Positions 1-6,570 of a stretch of DNA of 6,792 nucleotides are shown one piece after another. The DNA lies in the NCBI GenBank assembly GCA_017882945.1, contig JADGON010000169.1, positions 1 through 6,792 on the forward strand, written 5' to 3'. The notes beneath the pieces were generated by a model. It was not told where the DNA came from, made no database searches, and saw only the letters and a program-made list of their open reading frames with translations. The position numbers and the translations under genes are program-made. This DNA is from Acidimicrobiia bacterium. GTDB lineage: Bacteria > Actinomycetota > Acidimicrobiia > IMCC26256 > JAENVU01. The number at the start of each line of letters is the position of its first letter. Positions within the stretch are counted from its first letter, which is position 1.

Positions 1-197
1 GGCGCCGTCGTGGTCGTCTCGAGCGGTCGCGTGGTCGTCGTGGTCGTCGGCAACGTCGTCGTGGTCTCGGGAAGGGTCGTGGTGGTCGTCGGGGTCGACG
101 TCTTGTGCTGCGCCGTCGCCGCCGCGATCGCGACGCCGACCCCGGCACCGGCGAGCAGCAGGAGAAACGCGATCAGCCAGACGCGGCCGGTGCTCAT
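1..197 (-). CDS. Membrane-anchored Thr-rich protein, N-terminal part (cut by window edge)
   Basis: No specific family recognised. The reverse strand reads ATG at 197-195 and stays open to base 1, giving 65 visible codons. Residues 1-6 (MSTGRV) form a short basic start. Residues 7-28 are a hydrophobic helix (WLIAFLLLLAG onward), either an uncleaved signal anchor or a signal peptide. From about residue 33 the chain is almost only Thr with Pro, Leu and Glu, in runs such as TTTTLPE and TTTTTTRPLE. This is typical of extracellular, possibly O-glycosylated, linkers in actinomycetotes. The ATG overlaps the TGA of the upstream oxidoreductase gene (ATGA), so translational coupling fixes the start even though no good ribosome site is seen. 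The functional domain, if any, lies beyond the left edge. I am confident it is a gene, but its function is unknown. Confidence 0.75.
   Translation of the reverse strand, partial: MSTGRVWLIAFLLLLAGAGVGVAIAAATAQHKTSTPTTTTTLPETTTTLPTTTTTTRPLETTTTA
3..97 (-). repeat. Low-complexity ACG/ACC tract encoding the Thr-rich linker
   Basis: The reverse strand is a degenerate run of Thr codons (ACG, ACC) broken by Leu-Pro-Glu and Arg-Pro-Leu-Glu spacers, about residues 34-65 of the protein. On the forward strand it appears as repeated GTCGTGGTCGTC. The units are imperfect, so this is codon-level repetition of a linker rather than a clean tandem satellite. Such tracts are prone to slippage and length variation between strains. 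Confidence 0.6.
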
Positions 198-1171
198 CCG
201 CTGGCCATCGCCATGAAGGCTCGAAGCTCGCGCGGCACGTCGGGACCGATCGGCGCGTAGAGGATCTCGGTCGTGCCCGCCTCCGCGGTGGCGTCAAGCC
301 GGGCGCGCAGGACGTCCGCCTCCCCGGTCCAGGTGAACGCCGTCAGTCCCTCGCCGGAGAGCAGCGGCCGGTCGCGCTCGGTCACCCCGACGATGTGGTC
401 TTCGTGGAGCGCGAGGTGGCGGGTGTGGGAAGGAATGAGCTCCAGCGCGGCACGCCACTCCCGGCCGCCGGGGAGCGAGTCCACCAGCTCAGGATCCGAC
501 TCGTACATGCCGTGGTACACGACCGTGAGCGCGGGACCGGCCGCCCCATAAGCCCGCTCCGAGTCCGGCGACTCACCCGGGTCGAGCACCGTGCCGAACG
601 CGAGCAGCGCGCACCAGGGGAACTCGGGGTAGCTCCCGAAGATGCTCATGACCCCGTCGCCGAGCTCATGCGCGACTGCGAAGCCTTTCGGACCGTTCGC
701 GGCCACGAGGATCGGCACCGAGAGTGGACGCTTCGGCAGGTAGCCGTCGGGCGGGATCATCTTGACGATCGCTCCGTCGATGACCATCGCCTCGCCCTCG
801 AGGAGACCGCGCACCGCCGCGATGTAGTTGCGGGTGTCGGTCCAGCGCATCGCCTTCTGCCCGAGCGCCATGCGACCGGTGAAGCCGGTGCCGATCGCGA
901 CGACGACTCTCCCCGGGGCGATGGCTTCGAGCGTGGCGATCGCGCTTGCCTGGGTCAGGGGGTGGCGCAAGCCGGGGACGAGGACCGCAGGACCGATCGC
1001 CACCCGCTCGGTGTGCTGGGCGACCTGAGCCAGAGTGACCCAGACGTCGGGATACAGCGCGGGCGAGTCGTAGAGCCACACCCGTTCGTACCCGAGCTCC
1101 TCGGCCACGCGGGCATGCTCGACCACGTCCGGACCGGGTGGGAACGCACACGAGATCTGGAGCGCGCTCAA
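194..1171 (-). CDS. LLM-class (luciferase-like) flavin/F420-dependent oxidoreductase
   Basis: This is a 325-residue, probably cytoplasmic protein of the bacterial-luciferase-like TIM-barrel superfamily. Members move hydride using FMN or F420 cofactors. Family signs are the N-terminal strand then AEELGYERVWLYDSP (23-37) and TERVAIGPAVLVPGLRHP (54-71). Next comes LEAIAPGRVVVAIGTG (81-96), followed by VPILVAANGPKGFAVAHELGDGVM split around residues 152-175. A C-terminal GTTEILYAPIGP (299-310) completes the pattern. This layout fits the F420-dependent, methylene-tetrahydromethanopterin-reductase-like branch, and the length is normal for it. Cofactor choice is inferred; FMN cannot be excluded. The start is TTG, chosen because it gives the usual family N-terminus, follows a GGAGGG site and overlaps the amidase stop (TTGA). 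The gene sits third in a leftward block. Its substrate is unknown. Confidence 0.9.
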   Translation of the reverse strand: MSALQISCAFPPGPDVVEHARVAEELGYERVWLYDSPALYPDVWVTLAQVAQHTERVAIGPAVLVPGLRHPLTQASAIATLEAIAPGRVVVAIGTGFTGRMALGQKAMRWTDTRNYIAAVRGLLEGEAMVIDGAIVKMIPPDGYLPKRPLSVPILVAANGPKGFAVAHELGDGVMSIFGSYPEFPWCALLAFGTVLDPGESPDSERAYGAAGPALTVVYHGMYESDPELVDSLPGGREWRAALELIPSHTRHLALHEDHIVGVTERDRPLLSGEGLTAFTWTGEADVLRARLDATAEAGTTEILYAPIGPDVPRELRAFMAMASG

Positions 1172-1989
1172 CGTCCCTCCGGCCAGTCATAGGTGCTCGG
1201 ACGGCGGTTCGAGAGACTCGGGATCCGCTCCCGCACCTCGCGTTGGCCGTCGAGGTCCAGATCCGCGGTGATGAAGCACTCGGAATCGGGTGCCTGCGCG
1301 AGCACGACGCCCCAGGGGTCGACGATCATCGATCGGCCGTGCCACAGGAGGTTCGGCGTGCTCGCACCGCGCTGGTCGGGCGCGATCACGAACACCTGGT
1401 TCTCGATCGCCCGGGCGCGCAGCAGCGGCTCCCAGTGGTCCTTGCCGGTCGGCGCGGTGAACGCGGACGGCAGCGTCACCGCGTTGGCGCCGCGCAGCGC
1501 CTGGATCCGGAACTCCTCGGGAAACCGCAGGTCGTAACAGATGGACATCCCGATCCGGAGCGGCCCGGCGTCGGCGACGACGATCTCCTCGCCGGGCTTG
1601 ACCGTCGCGGACTCCTGGTACGTGAAGCCCTCGACGTTGACGTCGAACAGATGGATCTTGCGGTAGGTCGCGACGATCTCGCCGTCCGGCGCGATGAGAC
1701 ACGACGTGTTGGCGTGCTTCTCCGCGCCGTCGATCCGCTCGGTGATGCTGCCTGCGAGCAGCCACACCCCGAGCGTCTGCGCGTTCGCCCGGGCCCACGT
1801 GATCGTCGGACCGTCGAGGGGCTCCGCTCCGTCGCGCAGCTCGCGCGCACTGCCCCAGAGGTTGAACAGCTCGGGCAGTGCGATCAGCTCGGCCCCGGCA
1901 TCGGCGGCCGCGTCGATGAGCGCACCGGCCGCGACGAGGTTGCGAGCCTTGTCGGGGGTCGAGGTGAGCTGGATCGCCGCGACGCGCAT
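1168..1989 (-). CDS. Carbon-nitrogen hydrolase, Nit1/YbeM-like (nitrilase superfamily amidase)
   Basis: This is a 273-residue cytoplasmic amidase of the nitrilase superfamily, complete and of usual length. The catalytic set is visible: Glu40 in ALPELFN, Lys111 in YRKIHLFDV, and Cys151 in SICYDLRFPE. A second glutamate, Glu187, lies in GKDHWEPLLRARAIENQ. HGRSMIVDPWG (217-227) is also typical. The YRK(I/T)HLFDV, ICYDLRFPE and HWEPLLRARAIENQ blocks resemble the Nit1/YbeM branch, known for deaminated-glutathione amidase (a metabolite-repair enzyme). The related omega-amidase (Nit2) and general aliphatic amidase roles cannot be excluded from sequence alone. The start is ATG at 1989, giving the standard MRVAAIQL beginning. 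The ribosome site just upstream (GAGG touching the ATG) is poor. The gene lies 27 bases after the lipoprotein gene, and its TGA overlaps the next start, so it is probably co-transcribed. Confidence 0.92.
   Translation of the reverse strand: MRVAAIQLTSTPDKARNLVAAGALIDAAADAGAELIALPELFNLWGSARELRDGAEPLDGPTITWARANAQTLGVWLLAGSITERIDGAEKHANTSCLIAPDGEIVATYRKIHLFDVNVEGFTYQESATVKPGEEIVVADAGPLRIGMSICYDLRFPEEFRIQALRGANAVTLPSAFTAPTGKDHWEPLLRARAIENQVFVIAPDQRGASTPNLLWHGRSMIVDPWGVVLAQAPDSECFITADLDLDGQREVRERIPSLSNRRPSTYDWPEGR
1175..1180 (-). promoter_or_regulatory. Ribosome binding site supporting the TTG start of the oxidoreductase
   Basis: The reverse strand reads GGAGGG, then ACG, then TTG. The spacing is short, but the match to the anti-Shine-Dalgarno sequence is strong. 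It lies within the last codons of the upstream amidase gene, consistent with coupled translation across the TTGA overlap. Confidence 0.5.
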
Positions 1990-2016
1990 CCTCGCGACGT
2001 TACGCGGATCTGCGGG

Positions 2017-4404
2017 TCACGAATTCGGCGCGAGGCAGGGTGCGCCCGAACAGGTGTCGAACAGCGCGCCGCCGGGCTCGAGGAACTCCGACTTCTGCAG
2101 CTGCGCCGCGGGGGTACGCCTCGGGTTCTCGTGCGGGTCCGGGCCGTAGGCAGGTTCGGTCGGCGCGATGTTGCCGAGCGGCGGGGCCGGGTTCCCACTG
2201 TCCCAGTAGACGATGGCCGAACCGGTCCACGGCAGCGTTGGCACCGCGGGGATCCCCCAGAGCGGCACGACGTCGGGGCTCCGACCGGGGGCCAGCGCCG
2301 GCTGCAGGACGCGCGCGCCGATCGTGCGCGCCTCGATCTCCGCAGTCACGTTCGCCACCTGGTGATCTCCGAATGCGACGTGCATCAATACCTGGTGCGC
2401 GGGCGTCCCCGGATACGGATCGTCCGTCATGTGCTCGGCATAGCCGTCTGCCTCCGCGCGGTCCCAGAGCATCTGCAGCACCGAGAAGCCGACGATGCGA
2501 TCCATCTCGTCGGGGTAGGCGGGGTCCAGGATCAGCGCATAGGTGGAGAAGTCCGAGCTCCGTTGCAACAAGGTGCTGTAGTTCATCCCGGGCACGCCGA
2601 GCACCGCGCGGGTCCACTCGGTGGAGATGGCGGTCACGGCCCCGCCGAGGATCCCGCCCTGGCTGTTGCCGTCGTAGAAGACGGTGCCGTCGAGCACGGG
2701 TGTGTGCGCGGCGCCGGCCTGGAACGCGGGGTTCGACGCGAAGCCACGCGAATCCTTGAGCAACCGCGCGAGGAAGAGGAAGTTGAGGAACCCCTGCTGC
2801 GTCCGATCCGCGACCTTCGGGAAGTTCGAGAGATCCTGGAGCGCGGCGACCGCGGCACCGATGTCATCCTCGGAGAAGCCGGCCCACTTCGTCGCGCAGT
2901 ACACGAGATTGTGCGCGTTGCCCATCGTGCGGACGTTCCCCGCGTTGACTTCGTCGTTGCTGCCGAGGAGGCCATGGCCGTAGACACCGCCGCGCGCGGG
3001 GTGGACCGGATCGTTCCCATCAGCCGTCGTCGAACGCGGGATGTTGCAGATGAATCCGGCCGTGAAGTCGCCGGTCCGAACCGGGAGCGCGTCCGGTCCG
3101 GCTCCCGGTGCGTACGCGAACCCGTTCCCGGCGCTGCCGTCACCGGTCAGATAGCTCGGGACCGTGAAGGTGCCGGTGACCCGGCGGTAGATCTGGTCGT
3201 CCACGTTGTCCTGCACCTGGGTGACCGTGAACTGGGGAGCACCGCCGTGCAGCGAGGCGAACGCGTCGTCACGGATGTGAAGCATCCGGCTCGCCAGGTT
3301 GTTCGTGCTCGCGACCGTGAAGTCCCACGCGAGATAGAGGTCGTTCCGCTGCCAGCCCGCCTCCTCGACGTCGCCGAGCACGTGCTCGAGGTGGGATCGC
3401 CGGGCCTCGATCGCCCACGAGAACGTCGGGATGCGGTCCCGGTAGAGCTGGAAGCCACGCCCGGCCGGGATGCTCGCGCCGGTTGCGTCGCGCATCCCCC
3501 GCAGCGCGACGACGTAGCGGTGACCTTCGATCAGGTTGCGCGCGGGCCGGATGATGAGCGCGCGCTGGTTCGCCGGGTTCGCCTGTGCGTCGAGCTCGGC
3601 GAAGAACGGCCAGTGCCGTCCAGTGGTGGCGTCGAGCAGGAGGATCGGCTGGTCCGGTCGCAGCGATGCACCGATGTCGGTGATCGGGGCCGCGCCACTG
3701 CGCGCCAGGTCGAGACCGGGGACGTACGTGACGATCATCGCTCCGGGGCTGAAGCCGTCGTTGCGGTTCCACTCGGTGGGGTTCACGCGAACACCGGACG
3801 AGTTGGCGGTCATCGACGCGGGATCGAAGTGCACGCGCCGGCCGGTCGGGGTCGTGGTGTCGCGCACGGTGAAGAAGTCGTTCGGGAACGGCATGAGGCA
3901 CTTGGCCGGTGCCAGCACGTCGCAGCGGCTCGCGATCGTGAGGTCCAGCGCCGGCTCCCACGAGAACGTGCTCGAACCTTGCTCGCTCCCGAAGCCGAGC
4001 CCGTGGTCAGCCTGATCCCCGTGCCACCAGTGCCCCCGCCGGCTCGCGACGGCCTCGATCGTGGTGAGGCCGGGCCGCAGATCGGCCGCGTGCAGCATGG
4101 TGGTCGCGCCAGTGTCATCACGGGTGAGTCGGCTCGTGATCTCACGACGGTCGCCGTGCCATGGGTCGCCGGTGACGAGCCAGACCCGCAACGAGCCCAC
4201 ATCGAAGCCGCGATCCAGCCGGACGTCGACCGGGACCTCCCCGGACGCCGGCGCCTGGCTCCGCCCTGCGGGTGCCACCACGTGCACACCGGTCGGTGCG
4301 CCGGGCCCCGAGCCGTGATCTTGGAGGTGACACCCTGCGAGCACCATCCCCGCGATGGCGAGCAGTGCTGCCGCGCCCAAGGTCCGACCCAAGCTGATGC
4401 GCAC
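2017..4404 (-). CDS. Large lipoprotein with alpha/beta-hydrolase core (GNSQG), substrate unknown
   Basis: This is a 795-residue exported lipoprotein. Residues 1-24 are a lipoprotein signal with lipobox VLAGC, Cys25 being the lipidated residue. Residues about 37-122 form a beta-rich, Ig-like segment ending in DLRPGLTTIEAVA. A conserved-looking block, CLMPFPNDFFTVRD (169-182), follows. The hydrolase core has an oxyanion-type YGHGLLGS (475-482) and a nucleophile elbow YDGNSQGG with Ser581. Candidate acid and base are Asp680 in FGDHQV and His758 in DPHENPRR. Besides Cys25 there are six cysteines (161, 169, 453, 503, 785, 790), enough for three disulfides. The start is GTG, behind a G-rich stretch (GGGGGGAA) that may act as ribosome site. 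The MPFPND(F/L) block recalls uncharacterised actinobacterial and myxobacterial proteins and, loosely, bacterial lipase N-terminal domains. It is probably an ester or amide hydrolase at the cell surface; the triad and substrate are inferred. Confidence 0.85.
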   Translation of the reverse strand: MRISLGRTLGAAALLAIAGMVLAGCHLQDHGSGPGAPTGVHVVAPAGRSQAPASGEVPVDVRLDRGFDVGSLRVWLVTGDPWHGDRREITSRLTRDDTGATTMLHAADLRPGLTTIEAVASRRGHWWHGDQADHGLGFGSEQGSSTFSWEPALDLTIASRCDVLAPAKCLMPFPNDFFTVRDTTTPTGRRVHFDPASMTANSSGVRVNPTEWNRNDGFSPGAMIVTYVPGLDLARSGAAPITDIGASLRPDQPILLLDATTGRHWPFFAELDAQANPANQRALIIRPARNLIEGHRYVVALRGMRDATGASIPAGRGFQLYRDRIPTFSWAIEARRSHLEHVLGDVEEAGWQRNDLYLAWDFTVASTNNLASRMLHIRDDAFASLHGGAPQFTVTQVQDNVDDQIYRRVTGTFTVPSYLTGDGSAGNGFAYAPGAGPDALPVRTGDFTAGFICNIPRSTTADGNDPVHPARGGVYGHGLLGSNDEVNAGNVRTMGNAHNLVYCATKWAGFSEDDIGAAVAALQDLSNFPKVADRTQQGFLNFLFLARLLKDSRGFASNPAFQAGAAHTPVLDGTVFYDGNSQGGILGGAVTAISTEWTRAVLGVPGMNYSTLLQRSSDFSTYALILDPAYPDEMDRIVGFSVLQMLWDRAEADGYAEHMTDDPYPGTPAHQVLMHVAFGDHQVANVTAEIEARTIGARVLQPALAPGRSPDVVPLWGIPAVPTLPWTGSAIVYWDSGNPAPPLGNIAPTEPAYGPDPHENPRRTPAAQLQKSEFLEPGGALFDTCSGAPCLAPNS

Positions 4405-4452
4405 CGGTTCCCCCCAACTCCCCGGACCTGAACGCGGTCTGCGAGATCACCG

Positions 4453-4481
4453 ACACTAACGGCGCGCCCGGTCCCGTGCCA
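4453..4481 (-). promoter_or_regulatory. Candidate promoter for the leftward lipoprotein operon
   Basis: Reading leftward in the 87-base divergent gap, TAGTGT (4453-4458) fits the TAnnnT pattern of an actinobacterial -10 box. TGGCAC (4476-4481) lies 17 bases upstream of it but matches a -35 poorly. Transcription would start near 4445, giving a leader of about 40 bases before the GTG. No comparable box was found for the rightward gene. This is a weak, pattern-only call. Confidence 0.25.
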
Positions 4482-4486
4482 GAGGG
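4482..4486 (+). promoter_or_regulatory. Ribosome binding site for the ATG start of the DUF6351 gene
   Basis: GAGGG lies 5 bases before the ATG at 4492, a normal spacing. It favours this start over the in-frame GTG at 4540, which would give a more compact signal peptide but has no comparable site in front of it. Confidence 0.45.
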
Positions 4487-4491
4487 CTCGC

Positions 4492-6570
4492 ATGCGGACG
4501 CCGGGCCTGACCGAGCCACTCCCGGTAGCCTCCCGGCTCGTGCGCAGAACCCTCGTCCTCCTGCTGGTCGTGAGCCTCGGAGCCGGAGTGCTCGCCCTCG
4601 GATCGACCGCCGCCGGAGCCGCGCCGCCCAAGCTGAAGATCATCCCGCTCTCGACCAGGGCGGGCGACGTCACCGGGGGCAACCTCCTCGTCAAGCTGCG
4701 GACCACCGCGAGCAACCCCCGCTTCTCGGTGGACGGGAAAGCCGCGACCGTGAAGCCGCTGGGCCAGGCGTGGCTCGTGGGCGGGCTCCCGCTGGGATCG
4801 AGCCGGATCAAGGCAACGGCCGGCGGGGAGACCGCCACCCTCGACGTCGTCAACCACCGCACGAGCGGACCGGTGTTCTCCGGCCCGTACCTGCCGTTGC
4901 TCTGCGTCGTCCCATCGGTCGCGAAGGAAGCTTCGAAGGACACCACCTGCGACGCGCCGGCCACGACCGAGTACCTCTACAAGAAGACCACGGGCGGCTT
5001 CGCCCCGCTTCCTGCAGGAACGAACCAGCTCCCTGCGGACGGCGCGGCCGCGAGCGTGAAGGGTCGGTCGGTTCCCTACGTCGTCCGGGTCGAACGCGGG
5101 GTGATCAACCGCACGCCCTACTCCTTCGCGGTCCTCACGGACCTCAGCGCCTGGAACCAACGCCTCGTCTACGAGTTCGGCGGTGGCTGCGGCACGCAGT
5201 ACTCGCAAGGCTCGCCGCTCGGCACCGACGTCGTCGACGACTCGCTGCTGAGCCAGGGCTACGCAGTCGCGACCGCGAACTTCAACACGTTCCAGACATC
5301 GTGTAACGACGTGCTCTCGGCGGAAACCGCGATGATGGTAAAGGAGCACCTTGCCGAGACGATCGGCGCGCCACGATTCACGATCGGCGCCGGTGCGTCG
5401 GGTGGCGCGATCCAGCAGCTGATGATCGCGCAGAACTACCCCGGGATCCTCGACGCGCTCTCACCGGTGATCCCGTTCCCGGACGCGATCTCGATCGCGC
5501 CCGGTGTCTCCGACTGCGGGCTGCTCGCGCACTTCTACTCGGGATCCGGACAGACCTTCACGCCCGAGCAGCGCGCCGCGATCGACGGGCATCTCAGCGC
5601 CGGGACGTGCGCGCTGTGGATCTCTTCGTTCCTCTCCACCATCGATCCCAACGTCGGCTGTGATCCTCGGATCCCCAAGAGCCAGATCTTCTCGGCCACC
5701 AATCCGAAGGGGATCCGCTGCACGCTCCAGGACCTGAACCGCAACGAGTTCGGGATCGACCCGAGGACCGGATACGCGAATCGGCCGCTCGACAACGTCG
5801 GCGTGCAGTACGGGCTCAAGGCCCTGAACGCGGGGACGATCTCGGTGGATCAATTCCTCGAGCTCAACCGGGGCATCGGCGGCTACGACATCAACGGTCG
5901 GCCCGTCGCCACACGCGAGCGCGCCACGTCGAGCGAGGTCCGGCGCGCGTACGCGACCGGCCGGGTGCTCTCCGGCGCCGGACTCCGCACCGTTCCGATC
6001 ATCACGGTCAACCTCTACAGCGACCCGTACGGTGACATCCACGACCGTCTCCGCCTGTTCACGATCCGGGAGCGGCTCCGCGACAAGTCCGGGAAGGTCG
6101 ATGCCAACGAGGTCATCTGGACCCGACCATCGTCCGGGAACATCGCGGCCGCGCTGACGGGCACCGCGTTCAACCCCGCCGCTGCCGTCGCACTGCTCGA
6201 TCGCTGGCTCACCAACGGCTACCGGCCGATCGAAGCGGTCGACAACTGCACCGATGCCAACGGCAAGCTGATCAGTGGACCGAAGATCTATGAGAAGCCG
6301 GGTCCGTGCCGCGACCTCTATCCGGTATTCGGCGATCCCCGCACCGCGGCGGGCGCGCCCTTGATCAACGACCGCTTGAAGTGCCAGCGCCGCGACGTCG
6401 ACCTGAAGCAGTACAAGGTGAAGCTCACGGCCCAGCAGGCGGCCAAGCTGCGCGAGATCTTCGCCTCCGGAGTGTGCGACTGGCGCAAGCCCGGCGTCGG
6501 CCAGGTTCCCCTGGCCGCCACCTGGATCAACTACGGCAAGCCCCCGTTCATCAGCCCCGAGAAGAAGTAG
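4492..6570 (+). CDS. Exported DUF6351-family protein, alpha/beta-hydrolase-like, function unknown
   Basis: This is a 692-residue exported protein. Residues 17-43 form a Sec signal (RRTLVLLLVVSLGAGVLAL, then STAAGA, probable cleavage near AGA/APP). A small beta-rich domain covers about 47-120, with PRFSVDGKAATVKP and the closing ATLDVVNH. The core carries SGPVFSGP (125-132), VPYVVRVERGVINR (194-207), LVYEFGGGCG (225-234) and SAETAMMVKE. The nucleophile elbow is IGAGASGGAIQQ with Ser303. DNVGVQYGLKAL (434-445) and SDPYGDIHDR (510-519, with Asp511, Asp515 and His517 as possible triad partners) follow. I recognise this pattern as DUF6351; no activity is established that I know of. Twelve cysteines after export suggest about six disulfides. 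The ATG has a GAGGG site; GTG at 4540 is a credible alternative start. It is divergent from the lipoprotein operon, and its last 20 bases overlap the convergent SRPBCC gene. Confidence 0.88.
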   Translation: MRTPGLTEPLPVASRLVRRTLVLLLVVSLGAGVLALGSTAAGAAPPKLKIIPLSTRAGDVTGGNLLVKLRTTASNPRFSVDGKAATVKPLGQAWLVGGLPLGSSRIKATAGGETATLDVVNHRTSGPVFSGPYLPLLCVVPSVAKEASKDTTCDAPATTEYLYKKTTGGFAPLPAGTNQLPADGAAASVKGRSVPYVVRVERGVINRTPYSFAVLTDLSAWNQRLVYEFGGGCGTQYSQGSPLGTDVVDDSLLSQGYAVATANFNTFQTSCNDVLSAETAMMVKEHLAETIGAPRFTIGAGASGGAIQQLMIAQNYPGILDALSPVIPFPDAISIAPGVSDCGLLAHFYSGSGQTFTPEQRAAIDGHLSAGTCALWISSFLSTIDPNVGCDPRIPKSQIFSATNPKGIRCTLQDLNRNEFGIDPRTGYANRPLDNVGVQYGLKALNAGTISVDQFLELNRGIGGYDINGRPVATRERATSSEVRRAYATGRVLSGAGLRTVPIITVNLYSDPYGDIHDRLRLFTIRERLRDKSGKVDANEVIWTRPSSGNIAAALTGTAFNPAAAVALLDRWLTNGYRPIEAVDNCTDANGKLISGPKIYEKPGPCRDLYPVFGDPRTAAGAPLINDRLKCQRRDVDLKQYKVKLTAQQAAKLREIFASGVCDWRKPGVGQVPLAATWINYGKPPFISPEKK

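Noticed and set aside
10..216. Short forward frame with valine runs
   Set aside because: It is the antisense reading of the Thr-codon tract of the membrane-anchored protein.
1138..4431. A 1097-codon open frame on the forward strand opposite the amidase and lipoprotein genes
   Set aside because: It is a shadow of GC-rich third positions. It is Arg/Val/Asp/Gly-rich with no recognisable domain or signal, and it runs antisense to two clear enzymes with catalytic motifs.
4476..4481. TGGCAC on the reverse strand as a sigma-54 -24 element
   Set aside because: There is no matching TTGC-type -12 element at the required 4-5 base spacing, and sigma-54 is rare in actinomycetotes.
3810..4964. A 384-codon leftward frame spanning the divergent gap
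   Set aside because: It is out of frame with the lipoprotein, antisense to the DUF6351 start, and rich in Arg/Ser/Pro with no domain. Composition explains it.
4456..5349. A 297-codon leftward frame opposite the DUF6351 N-terminal half
   Set aside because: It has Arg/Gly/Val/Glu-rich shadow composition, no family motifs, and a well-supported gene on the other strand.
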